Made by a program: the position numbers and the translations under genes | Assembly (NCBI GenBank): GCA_029244465.1 | Contig: JAQWQN010000090.1 | Coordinates: 1 to 13,429 of the forward strand | Direction: 5' to 3' | Length of the DNA stretch: 13,429 nucleotides | Origin: Pseudomonadales bacterium | GTDB taxonomy: Bacteria; Pseudomonadota; Gammaproteobacteria; Pseudomonadales; Azotimanducaceae | Notes under the pieces: model-generated | What the model saw: only the letters and a program-made list of their open reading frames with translations | What the model was told of the DNA's origin: nothing | Database searches by the model: none | Part shown: positions 7,445 through 13,429 of the stretch, piece by piece | How positions within the stretch are numbered: position 1 is the stretch's first letter | Layout: each line of letters begins with the position of its first letter

Positions 7445-8725
7445 CTAACGCGTTAGAAAGTGCGGGTTCTGTAACCACTTCTCATCTACCGCTGGTGGCG
7501 CGGCAAGAGTGCGCAAAAATGCTTCGAGTTGCTCAAGTTGCCAAGGCCAAAGATCCAACGGTTTTGCTTCGTTGTGACCAACCATGGCATCGAGGGCGGT
7601 GTTGTAGTGAGCAAGAACAGCAGCCAAGTCTGCGAATTGCCCAGCATGACCAAACGGGGCAGTGCCCTGCAAGTTTCTGAGTGACGGTGTGCGCATCGCG
7701 CCGAGAAGTTCTCTACCCGTCTTAACGAAACGAAGCTCATCACACGCTTCAGTTGAATCCACATAGGCGCCCAGGCAGTTAAATTCATCGACCTGCAGTT
7801 CGTGCAAGCCCTGGATCCGGCCTACATCAGGTGTCGCACCAGGCACGGACAGTAATCCGGTATTGTGAAACGAATTATTCGTCAACAGGGGGCCGTTGTG
7901 GCACTGAGTACACTCGCCAACGCCAATGAACGTCTTCAAGCCCTCGGCCTCTTTCACAGACATCATGTCACTGGCTAACTTGCTATCATCAGCGACGATA
8001 GCGGCAACGTATCGATCAAAGCGGCTCACCCCCGGTCGCAGCAGCCGCTCGTATGCGGCGATTGCTTTGCCGACGTTGGCAAAGATCTGGTTAACTAGCG
8101 TTCGGTTATCCGGAGCAAGCGCAGACCATTGCGCCGCCCAATCCTCGTGGTGCTGCGGTGCTGCGCGCAGTGCTTTCTCTTTCAGGCCCAGCAAGGAAGC
8201 GGGTAACCGCGCAAAGACCTCTTCATAGGCCGGTTGGTAGTCAGGCTCATACATTAACAACGCGACATGGAGTCGATGGCTGCCGTGCTCATTGGCCGCT
8301 TCTAAGGGTTCGAGTGCTTGCGACCAAAGACTGTCCTTGCGTCCATCCCAATAAAGCCAAGGGCTGTATGCGATGCCAATGAGGCTAGGGGCGTTGCGGC
8401 GAGTAAGCCCAAGCCCAACACTGACCTCGACGCCATCAGTAAAACGCCGTTCCGGTTGATGGCAGGATGCGCAAGAAACGGCGTTGTTCGCACTCATGCG
8501 GGGTTCAAAAAAAAGTCGGTGACCCAAGATTTGTGCGCGCTCACTATCGCCCACCGAGTTAGTAGGATTTGCGGCCAGGGGCTCCAGTGCCGCTAACGAA
8601 AGGGACGTTAGTTCGCGGCGTTCTGTCTCATCCCACTGGTGTGCCTCACGCCAGTCGCACCCAGATGCGAGCGTAATCAATGCGATTGCTAGAACCACTG
8701 CCGCGCCTCGACCGCAACGCTGCAT
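7445..8725 (-). CDS. Di-haem cytochrome c peroxidase/MauG-family lipoprotein
   Basis: A 426-residue CCP/MauG-family protein from ATG 8725 (a GTG lies one codon earlier). The N-terminus ends in L-A-S-G-C, a lipobox with Cys23 as lipid anchor, so it should sit on the periplasmic side of a membrane. Haem site 1 is C-A-S-C-H (Cys85, Cys88, His89); haem site 2 is C-T-Q-C-H (Cys272, Cys275, His276). Family landmarks are R-R-N-A-P-S-L, Y-W-D-G-R-K-D-S-L, A-N-E-H-G where CCPs have the catalytic Glu loop, and M-R-T-P-S-L-R-N. No His occurs between haem motif 1 and R-N-A-P-S-L, the stretch that in classical bacterial CCPs carries the distal, reductively released His. The peroxidatic haem may therefore be permanently open, as in MauG-like enzymes. 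It reduces H2O2 or oxidises a partner protein; the partner is unknown. Its start abuts the stop of the upstream YtkA-like gene, so the two are probably translationally coupled. Confidence 0.86.
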   Translation of the reverse strand: MQRCGRGAAVVLAIALITLASGCDWREAHQWDETERRELTSLSLAALEPLAANPTNSVGDSERAQILGHRLFFEPRMSANNAVSCASCHQPERRFTDGVEVSVGLGLTRRNAPSLIGIAYSPWLYWDGRKDSLWSQALEPLEAANEHGSHRLHVALLMYEPDYQPAYEEVFARLPASLLGLKEKALRAAPQHHEDWAAQWSALAPDNRTLVNQIFANVGKAIAAYERLLRPGVSRFDRYVAAIVADDSKLASDMMSVKEAEGLKTFIGVGECTQCHNGPLLTNNSFHNTGLLSVPGATPDVGRIQGLHELQVDEFNCLGAYVDSTEACDELRFVKTGRELLGAMRTPSLRNLQGTAPFGHAGQFADLAAVLAHYNTALDAMVGHNEAKPLDLWPWQLEQLEAFLRTLAAPPAVDEKWLQNPHFLTR

Positions 8726-8727
8726 CA

Positions 8728-9168
8728 CTATATGTCGAGTTCGACGGTTAAAATCTCTACTCCTGCGACGGTCTCAACGGTGAACAGCATTTGCCATTGG
8801 CCACTCATGTGGAACTTGACTCCCTCAGCGAGGTACTGGCCATTTGACCCGACCGGCTCAATCCGGGGTGACGACGGCAAGCCATGGTCGTGCAAGGCCA
8901 TGCCTCCGATCAGGCTAATCTGTGCGTCGTTGACTGGCGTTCCGTCTAATCGCCGCAGATGCAGACGCCAGCGGTGCATGCGATTGATCTTTATCGGCTC
9001 GAGCTCGGGCTCAATGGTAAGCACAAAGTGCTCACCGCGACCTTGCAGGGACGGCCCCGGCGCTGCGTCAGCTGCGCGGATGTCGTCATTCGCAAACGAT
9101 AGCAACAAACCGCATAAAACGGCTGTGCGTACCTGCGTGAACCTTGCCCTTGTGCCTTCTTTTTTCAC
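8728..9168 (-). CDS. Exported YtkA/FixH-like domain protein
   Basis: A 146-residue protein from GTG 9168; an in-frame TAG 15 bases upstream rules out an earlier start, and no other start codon lies between. A basic N-terminus and hydrophobic segment (about 14-26) followed by I-R-A-A-D-A look like a signal peptide. The rest resembles the YtkA-like/FixH-like beta-sandwich: G-T-P-V-N-D-A-Q-I-S-L-I-G-G-M (76-90), A-L-H-D-H-G-L-P (91-98), G-Q-Y-L-A-E-G-V-K-F-H-M-S-G-Q-W near 110-125. Met90, His93 and His95 form a compact Met/His cluster of the sort that binds copper in this fold, though binding is inferred. FixH-like proteins are tied to copper supply of haem-copper oxidases, which fits the oxidase genes across the divergent promoter. 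It sits between the anchored His-rich protein gene (27 bp) and the di-haem protein gene (stop and start adjacent). Confidence 0.68.
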   Translation of the reverse strand: MKKEGTRARFTQVRTAVLCGLLLSFANDDIRAADAAPGPSLQGRGEHFVLTIEPELEPIKINRMHRWRLHLRRLDGTPVNDAQISLIGGMALHDHGLPSSPRIEPVGSNGQYLAEGVKFHMSGQWQMLFTVETVAGVEILTVELDI

Positions 9169-9195
9169 CTTCTGCTCTCGCTATTTCCCTGCTTT

Positions 9196-9810
9196 TTATG
9201 TGCTTTTTGCGCCGGCAAGCGCTTGGCCGAAAAACGCCAGGATAAGGACGATACCGACAATGAGGATACCAAGCACTGCGCTATCACCAAACCCACCAAT
9301 GTTAACCTCAAACGGGAAGATTGCTGAGTAGCGTGCTCCGTCTGTGCCTTGCGCGGTAACAATGCCTATAAATTCGCCTTGTTCCTGGAAATCGTGCAGG
9401 GCGGCGAAGCTGTCCGGGTCTTGCTCAGGGGCATGGTAAAAAACCGTGACCGCGTCTAAATCGGGCAACGCCAGCACATCATCTAGCCCCGCAAACTGAC
9501 CCATGCCAGTCTGATTGCGGATAATGCGGAGATCTACTGCCATTCGCTCCAAGCCATCGTGTAAATACTCTAAAACAAATACGCTTTCGCCCAGGTCCGG
9601 AATATCCTCACAATATTGCTCATGCCCACGTGTGCGGGGCTGAAAAATCGTGAAGTGCGCTTCGTAAAACCCGACCTTGATTAGACAGAGATCGTTTTCG
9701 AGAACGACGCCGCCATGACCATAGCCCACGAGGGGTGAAATGGTGCCAAAACCAAGCCAGAGAAGCCGCACAAGCCAAGCTTTAAAGGTGTTTATTCGAG
9801 AACGTTGCAT
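9196..9810 (-). CDS. Unrecognised His-rich periplasmic protein with C-terminal membrane anchor
   Basis: I cannot name this 204-residue protein with a characterised family. ATG 9810 begins M-Q-R-S-R-I-N-T-F-K, a basic stretch before a hydrophobic segment (about 11-28), so I chose it over the GTG at 9894, though no clear Shine-Dalgarno is visible. Cleavage after G-Y-G would make His32 the first mature residue (H-G-G-V-V). The soluble part has two cysteines (42 and 67) and histidines at 32, 52, 63, 84, 126 and 139, in segments such as G-F-Y-E-A-H-F-T-I-F-Q-P and Y-C-E-D-I-P. A single hydrophobic helix (about 176-197) near the C-terminus would anchor it with the bulk in the periplasm. It is the first gene of the leftward trio with the YtkA-like and di-haem proteins. 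A metal-binding or oxidase-assembly role is inference from that context and the His/Cys content. Confidence 0.72.
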   Translation of the reverse strand: MQRSRINTFKAWLVRLLWLGFGTISPLVGYGHGGVVLENDLCLIKVGFYEAHFTIFQPRTRGHEQYCEDIPDLGESVFVLEYLHDGLERMAVDLRIIRNQTGMGQFAGLDDVLALPDLDAVTVFYHAPEQDPDSFAALHDFQEQGEFIGIVTAQGTDGARYSAIFPFEVNIGGFGDSAVLGILIVGIVLILAFFGQALAGAKST

Positions 9811-9971
9811 TCGACCATTGTAGAAGAACAAAGTTCCGACAGCACGGCTTGTGGAGTGCAATGTGGTGTTGATTCGCAAAGGTGTTTCTGACAAACTCCG
9901 CGTCGTTGAGTGCGTCGCTTTGGTGGCGCATTTTTGTGTTGGAGTTGCCGAGTGTCATAAGGGTAGTGATT
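9811..9971. promoter_or_regulatory. Divergent promoter region of the peroxidase and oxidase units
   Basis: This 161-bp gap separates the leftward trio from the rightward tlpA-like/coxB/coxA run, so it should carry both promoters. Apart from the Shine-Dalgarno at 9959-9963, I see no convincing -35/-10 pair, FNR-like box or strong inverted repeat. Shared regulation of the two units is inferred from the layout only. Confidence 0.4.
9959..9963 (+). promoter_or_regulatory. Ribosome binding site deciding the TlpA-like start
   Basis: AAGGG lies eight bases before ATG 9972. It supports that codon over the in-frame TTG-type start at 9882 and over ATG 9984, 12 bases downstream. Confidence 0.65.
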
Positions 9972-10586
9972 ATGCTGCACACGATGCCGTCGGACATCCG
10001 CAGTTTAGATGTTCGAAGTTGGATATTAGTGCTTCTGCTGATCTTACCTTACCCAGGGCTGTCGGCGGAACGTGGGGATATTGCGCCTACGTTTATCCTT
10101 CCGCTGATCGCAAATCCGCCGATCGACATGCAAGCGTCGCAAGCAGAGGAGCCGACTGACAATGGCAGGAGATCGCCATATCAGCTGTTGGATCTGGCTG
10201 ATTATAAAGGCCGAGTGGTCTACATAGATTTTTGGCAGACTAACTGCGCACCCTGTCGGGAGTCGCTGCCGCAACTCAGCACGATACGCGATGAATTCAA
10301 TCGCGAAGACGTCGAGATACTGGCGGTAAGTACAGATACGGATCCGCGCGATGCGCTTACCTTTATCGAGCAACACAATATCTCAATACCAGTTTTGAGC
10401 GATCCCGGCGCAATCGTTGCTGGCCAGTACGGAACGCCGGCGCTACCAACAGCTTACGTCGTTGATAGGGCGGGCTACATTGCTTGGGTTAAACACGGCT
10501 ACACAGCCGGCCATGCTGAGGGTGTCCGTAACGAGTTGAGAGATTTGAGTAGTAGACCAATTGCTAGCAAAGCAATAAAGAACTAA
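9972..10586 (+). CDS. TlpA/ResA-like thioredoxin-fold protein, exported
   Basis: A 204-residue thiol-disulfide protein. A hydrophobic signal or anchor segment spans about 17-30 (W-I-L-V-L-L-L-I-L-P). The thioredoxin fold follows, with F-W-Q-T-N-C-A-P-C-R-E-S-L-P (87-100) bearing the redox pair Cys92/Cys95 and the cis-proline in A-L-P-T-A-Y (Pro159). The usual Trp before the first Cys is Asn91 here. TlpA- and ResA-type proteins work in the periplasm, keeping haem-binding CXXCH or CuA cysteines reduced. Here the next gene needs both: subunit II has a CuA pair and two CXXCH motifs, so a dedicated reductant is a reasonable inference. The gap to coxB is 14 bp, which marks a common transcript. Confidence 0.82.
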   Translation: MLHTMPSDIRSLDVRSWILVLLLILPYPGLSAERGDIAPTFILPLIANPPIDMQASQAEEPTDNGRRSPYQLLDLADYKGRVVYIDFWQTNCAPCRESLPQLSTIRDEFNREDVEILAVSTDTDPRDALTFIEQHNISIPVLSDPGAIVAGQYGTPALPTAYVVDRAGYIAWVKHGYTAGHAEGVRNELRDLSSRPIASKAIKN

Positions 10587-10588
10587 GT

Positions 10589-10594
10589 AAGGAG
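10589..10594 (+). promoter_or_regulatory. Ribosome binding site of coxB
   Basis: AAGGAG sits six bases before ATG 10601. It fixes this start even though the protein opens directly into a transmembrane segment. Confidence 0.8.
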
Positions 10595-10600
10595 CAGACA

Positions 10601-11992
10601 ATGGCACTAGTGGTAGCCCTCGTAATACTGATTGCGGGATCCGTCATATTTCATCTAGTGAGCCCATGGTACCTCACACCGCTTGCTTCTAACTGGAGCA
10701 CGATCGATTTTACAATTGACCTGACGTTCTGGATCACAGGGTTCGTCTTCGTGGCCGTCAATCTCTTCATGGCTTATGCCGTCTATCGCTTTCGATACGA
10801 CAAAAATCGCCGTTCCGACTACGAACCAGAAAACCATAAGTTAGAGCTATGGTTGACCGGTATCACCAGTGTTGGTGTCGCGGCGATGTTAGCGCCAGGT
10901 CTGTTCGTTTGGGCAGACTTTGTCACCGTGCCAGAAGATGCACACGAAGTCGAAGTTGTGGCGCAGCAATGGCACTGGAGTTACAGATTTCCGGGCAAAG
11001 ACGGCAAATTCGGTGCGGTAGAGTCCCGTTACGTTAGCGATGACAACCACTTTGGTATGGAAGAGGCCGACCCATATGGCCAAGACGATATCTTGGTCTT
11101 CGACCCAACCCTCCATATACCAATCGATAAGCCAGTCAAGACCCTGCTCCGTTCAAAAGACGTTTTGCACGACTTTGCTGTCGCTCAATTTCGAGTGAAA
11201 ATGGATATGGTTCCTGGGCTGGTCTCCTATTTATGGTTCACGCCGACTAAAATCGGTCAGTTCGAGGTGCTTTGCGAAGAGCTTTGCGGTGTTGGTCACC
11301 ACACGATGCGCGGCATGGTGGTGGTTGATGAGCAAGAAGACTTCGACGCATGGTTAGATTCGCAACCGACTTATGCGGAAGTGCTCGCTCAAGAGCCAGG
11401 CAACCCGCAGATAGGCCAGTCTCAGTATGCCGTTTGCTCTGCTTGTCATGGCGCTCAAGGTGAAGGGAACAAGTTGTTAAACGCGCCGAAATTAGCTGGT
11501 CAGGAAGAATGGTATCTACGCCGACAGCTCGAGTACTACCAGAGTGGCGCTCGCGGTACGCATAAAGACGATGTGTATGGTAAGCAGATGGCCCCAATGG
11601 TTGCCACGCTGACCAACAAGGCAGCCCTAGAAAACGTCGTTGCCTACATAGCGTCGCTACCGGACCTGCCGCCGGAACACACGGTTCAGGGCGATATTGA
11701 GTCAGGAAAGGACATTTGGACAACTTGCGGCAACTGCCATGGCTGGCAGGGTGAAGGCATAGCCGCGTTGAATGCGCCGCGACAAGCGGGCATGAATGAC
11801 TGGTATATGGTCACGCAATTGAAGAATTTCAGGAATGGCGTGCGCGGTGCGCACGACGATGACAAATACGGTATGCAGATGGCTATGATGGCGGCAATCC
11901 TTCAGTCGGATCAACGGATCAATGATGTGGTCGCCTACGTCAACACACTATCGGGAACCAAAGAACAATTAGAAGTAGCCGGAAGGGAGTAA
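10601..11992 (+). CDS. coxB: Cytochrome c oxidase subunit II with CuA and two cytochrome c domains
   Basis: A 463-residue subunit II, far longer than a plain CuA subunit. Three hydrophobic segments (about 2-20, 43-64, 86-104) come before the periplasmic cupredoxin domain. The CuA ligands are complete: His190 (V-L-H-D-F), then Cys225, Glu227, Cys229, His233 and Met236 in C-E-E-L-C-G-V-G-H-H-T-M. The aromatic W-H-W-S-Y electron-entry motif is also present. Two cytochrome c domains follow: C-S-A-C-H (279-283) with Met candidates in Y-G-K-Q-M-A-P-M, and C-G-N-C-H (376-380) with Y-G-M-Q-M-A-M-M. The two repeat each other closely (N-A-P-K-L-A-G versus N-A-P-R-Q-A-G), indicating an internal duplication. 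Electrons would pass through the haems c to CuA and then to subunit I, making a ccaa3-type oxidase. AAGGAG precedes the start, and the stop lies three bases before coxA. Confidence 0.95.
   Translation: MALVVALVILIAGSVIFHLVSPWYLTPLASNWSTIDFTIDLTFWITGFVFVAVNLFMAYAVYRFRYDKNRRSDYEPENHKLELWLTGITSVGVAAMLAPGLFVWADFVTVPEDAHEVEVVAQQWHWSYRFPGKDGKFGAVESRYVSDDNHFGMEEADPYGQDDILVFDPTLHIPIDKPVKTLLRSKDVLHDFAVAQFRVKMDMVPGLVSYLWFTPTKIGQFEVLCEELCGVGHHTMRGMVVVDEQEDFDAWLDSQPTYAEVLAQEPGNPQIGQSQYAVCSACHGAQGEGNKLLNAPKLAGQEEWYLRRQLEYYQSGARGTHKDDVYGKQMAPMVATLTNKAALENVVAYIASLPDLPPEHTVQGDIESGKDIWTTCGNCHGWQGEGIAALNAPRQAGMNDWYMVTQLKNFRNGVRGAHDDDKYGMQMAMMAAILQSDQRINDVVAYVNTLSGTKEQLEVAGRE
11983..11989 (+). promoter_or_regulatory. 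Ribosome binding site of coxA inside the coxB 3' end
   Basis: AAGGGAG overlaps the last coxB codons and stands six bases before ATG 11996. The two subunits are thus likely translated in step. Confidence 0.75.
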
Positions 11993-11995
11993 GAA

Positions 11996-13429
11996 ATGAC
12001 CGACGTTGCTCATGATGCTTTAGATTTTGTCCCCCCAGCGGAGGTCGAAGAAGAGGAGCTGTATCACGCCAAGACTTGGCTCGGCAAATACGTGTTTTGC
12101 CAAGACGCTAAGGTGATTGCGATTCAATATAGTGTTACCGCGATCGGCATCGGTCTGGTTGCTTTGGTATTGAGTCTTTTGATGCGTCTGCAGTTGGGTT
12201 TTCCCCATGAGTTCGACATCATAGATCCGAGTAACTATCTCCAATTTGTGACCATGCACGGCATGATCATGGTGATCTATCTGCTGACAGCGCTATTTCT
12301 CGGGGGCTTTGGTAACTACCTAATCCCTCTGATGGTCGGCGCTAGAGACATGGTATTCCCCTACGTCAATATGCTCAGTTTCTGGATTTACTTTGCTGCA
12401 GTGATGATTTTGGTGGCCAGCTTTTTTGTCCCTGGCGGTGCGACAGGCGCCGGCTGGACTTTGTATCCGCCACAATCCATTAGCCCAGGGACGCCCGGCA
12501 CAGACGGCGGCATTATTCTCATGTTGGTCTCGCTGGCCTTGTTCATTATTGGTTTCACCATGGGTGGCCTGAACTACGTTGTTACCGTTCTCCAGGCGCG
12601 CACCAGAGGGATGTCGCTGATGCGTCTACCGTTGACGATCTGGGGCATCTTCATGGCTACCGTTCTTGCCTTACTTGCTTTCCCGGCGCTCTTTGTCAGC
12701 GCGATCATGATGATTCTTGATCGAGTACTGGGTACTAGCTTTTTCATGCCTGCGATGATTTCGTTGGGTGAACAGACCAGCTACGACGGGGGTAGCCCAG
12801 TCTTGTTTCAGCATCTATTTTGGTTCTTTGGCCACCCGGAAGTGTATATCGTGGCTCTGCCCGCATTCGGTATCGTCTCCGATCTCTTGAGTGTCCATGC
12901 TCGTAAGGCGATTTTCGGCTATCGCATGATGGTTTGGGCCATTGTGGCTATCGGTGCCTTGAGCTTCGTCGTCTGGGCGCACCATATGTATGTCAGCGGG
13001 ATGAACCCCTATTTTGGTTTCTTCTTTGCTACGACGACACTGATTATAGCTGTGCCCACGGCCATCAAAGTCTACAACTGGGTGTTAACCCTTTGGCGGG
13101 GCAACATCCGGCTGAATGTCCCAATGCTCTTTGCGATTGGTTTTATTTTTACGTTTATCAATGGCGGCCTTACAGGTCTATTTCTAGGTAACGTCACCAT
13201 CGATTTACCGCTATCGGATACTTACTTTGTTGTTGCGCACTTTCATATGGTGATGGCGGTCTCGCCAATTTTAGTAGTATTCGGTGCCATCTATCATTGG
13301 TATCCAAAGATCACTGGACGGATGCTCGATGACTCACTCGGTAAGATTCACTTTTGGATGACCTTCCTGGGCACCTATGCCATCTACTACCCAATGCATT
13401 ACCTCGGCTTTGAAGGTATTCCGCGCAGG
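11996..13429 (+). CDS. coxA: Cytochrome c oxidase subunit I, 5' part
   Basis: The first 478 residues of a haem-copper oxidase subunit I; the frame is open to the window end. Ligands by motif: His88 (T-M-H-G-M) and His417 for low-spin haem, His415 for the high-spin haem, and His280, His329 and His330 for CuB, with Tyr284 in H-P-E-V-Y as the cross-linked tyrosine. Both proton paths of A1-type oxidases are present: D-channel Asn107, Asp118, Asn125 and Glu282, and K-channel Lys358 (V-P-T-A-I-K). The N-terminus carries an acidic stretch (residues 16-21) before the first membrane helix. One deviation stands out: L-S-D-T-Y (406-410) has Ser407 where mitochondrial and Paracoccus-type enzymes have the Mg-site His. 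The enzyme reduces O2 to water and pumps protons in the inner membrane, paired with the two-haem subunit II directly upstream. Confidence 0.97.
   Translation, partial: MTDVAHDALDFVPPAEVEEEELYHAKTWLGKYVFCQDAKVIAIQYSVTAIGIGLVALVLSLLMRLQLGFPHEFDIIDPSNYLQFVTMHGMIMVIYLLTALFLGGFGNYLIPLMVGARDMVFPYVNMLSFWIYFAAVMILVASFFVPGGATGAGWTLYPPQSISPGTPGTDGGIILMLVSLALFIIGFTMGGLNYVVTVLQARTRGMSLMRLPLTIWGIFMATVLALLAFPALFVSAIMMILDRVLGTSFFMPAMISLGEQTSYDGGSPVLFQHLFWFFGHPEVYIVALPAFGIVSDLLSVHARKAIFGYRMMVWAIVAIGALSFVVWAHHMYVSGMNPYFGFFFATTTLIIAVPTAIKVYNWVLTLWRGNIRLNVPMLFAIGFIFTFINGGLTGLFLGNVTIDLPLSDTYFVVAHFHMVMAVSPILVVFGAIYHWYPKITGRMLDDSLGKIHFWMTFLGTYAIYYPMHYLGFEGIPRR

Noticed and set aside
7445..7456. CTAACGCGTTAG, a perfect 12-bp palindrome at the end of the di-haem protein gene
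   Set aside because: It has no loop and no T-run and coincides with the last codons and stop. Several 12-bp palindromes are expected by chance in 13 kb.
8732..9331. 199-codon rightward ORF opposite the YtkA-like gene
   Set aside because: It mirrors the coding strand of two supported genes and its composition is unlike a folded protein.

Overview
This window looks like chromosomal DNA of a Gram-negative, aerobically respiring bacterium, most likely a proteobacterium and possibly a marine-type gammaproteobacterium. That guess rests on Sec signal peptides, a lipoprotein, Shine-Dalgarno sites and the style of the cytochrome oxidase. No rRNA or other taxonomic marker is present. I saw no tRNA, CRISPR array, insertion sequence or phage gene.

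Left part (1-5912), catabolism and uptake. The 3' portion of an N-acyl-D-amino-acid deacylase-type amidohydrolase runs rightward and meets, tail to tail with 3 bp between stops, a leftward three-gene run. In transcription order that run is an acyl-CoA carboxylase carboxyltransferase subunit (5912-4356), a phytanoyl-CoA dioxygenase-type gene broken by two frameshifts (4339-3403), and a large family 5 periplasmic solute-binding protein whose start is unclear (3315-1405). Partners one would expect (ABC permeases and ATPases, biotin carboxylase, BCCP) are not in the window.

Middle part (5913-7444). A secreted SMP-30/gluconolactonase-like beta-propeller gene (6055-7110) diverges from the carboxyltransferase across a 142-bp gap that holds a 7-3-7 inverted repeat. 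A 334-bp gap follows, with no convincing gene but a perfect 15-bp tandem duplication.

Right part (7445-13429), respiration. Two divergent transcription units face away from 9811-9971. Leftward are a His-rich membrane-anchored periplasmic protein of unknown function, a YtkA/FixH-like secreted protein and a di-haem MauG/CCP-type lipoprotein. Rightward are a TlpA-like thioredoxin, cytochrome c oxidase subunit II with a CuA site and two tandem cytochrome c domains, and subunit I (cut by the window end). This reads as a 'ccaa3'-type haem-copper oxidase locus with its own redox and perhaps copper-handling proteins. The leftward trio is the least described part: a MauG-like di-haem protein next to two candidate metal-binding exported proteins, one of which may begin with histidine after signal cleavage.

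The main anomalies are the two single-base frameshifts in the dioxygenase (all the other full genes are open), the start problem of the solute-binding protein, the Ser that replaces the usual Mg-site His in oxidase subunit I, and the double haem c tail of subunit II.
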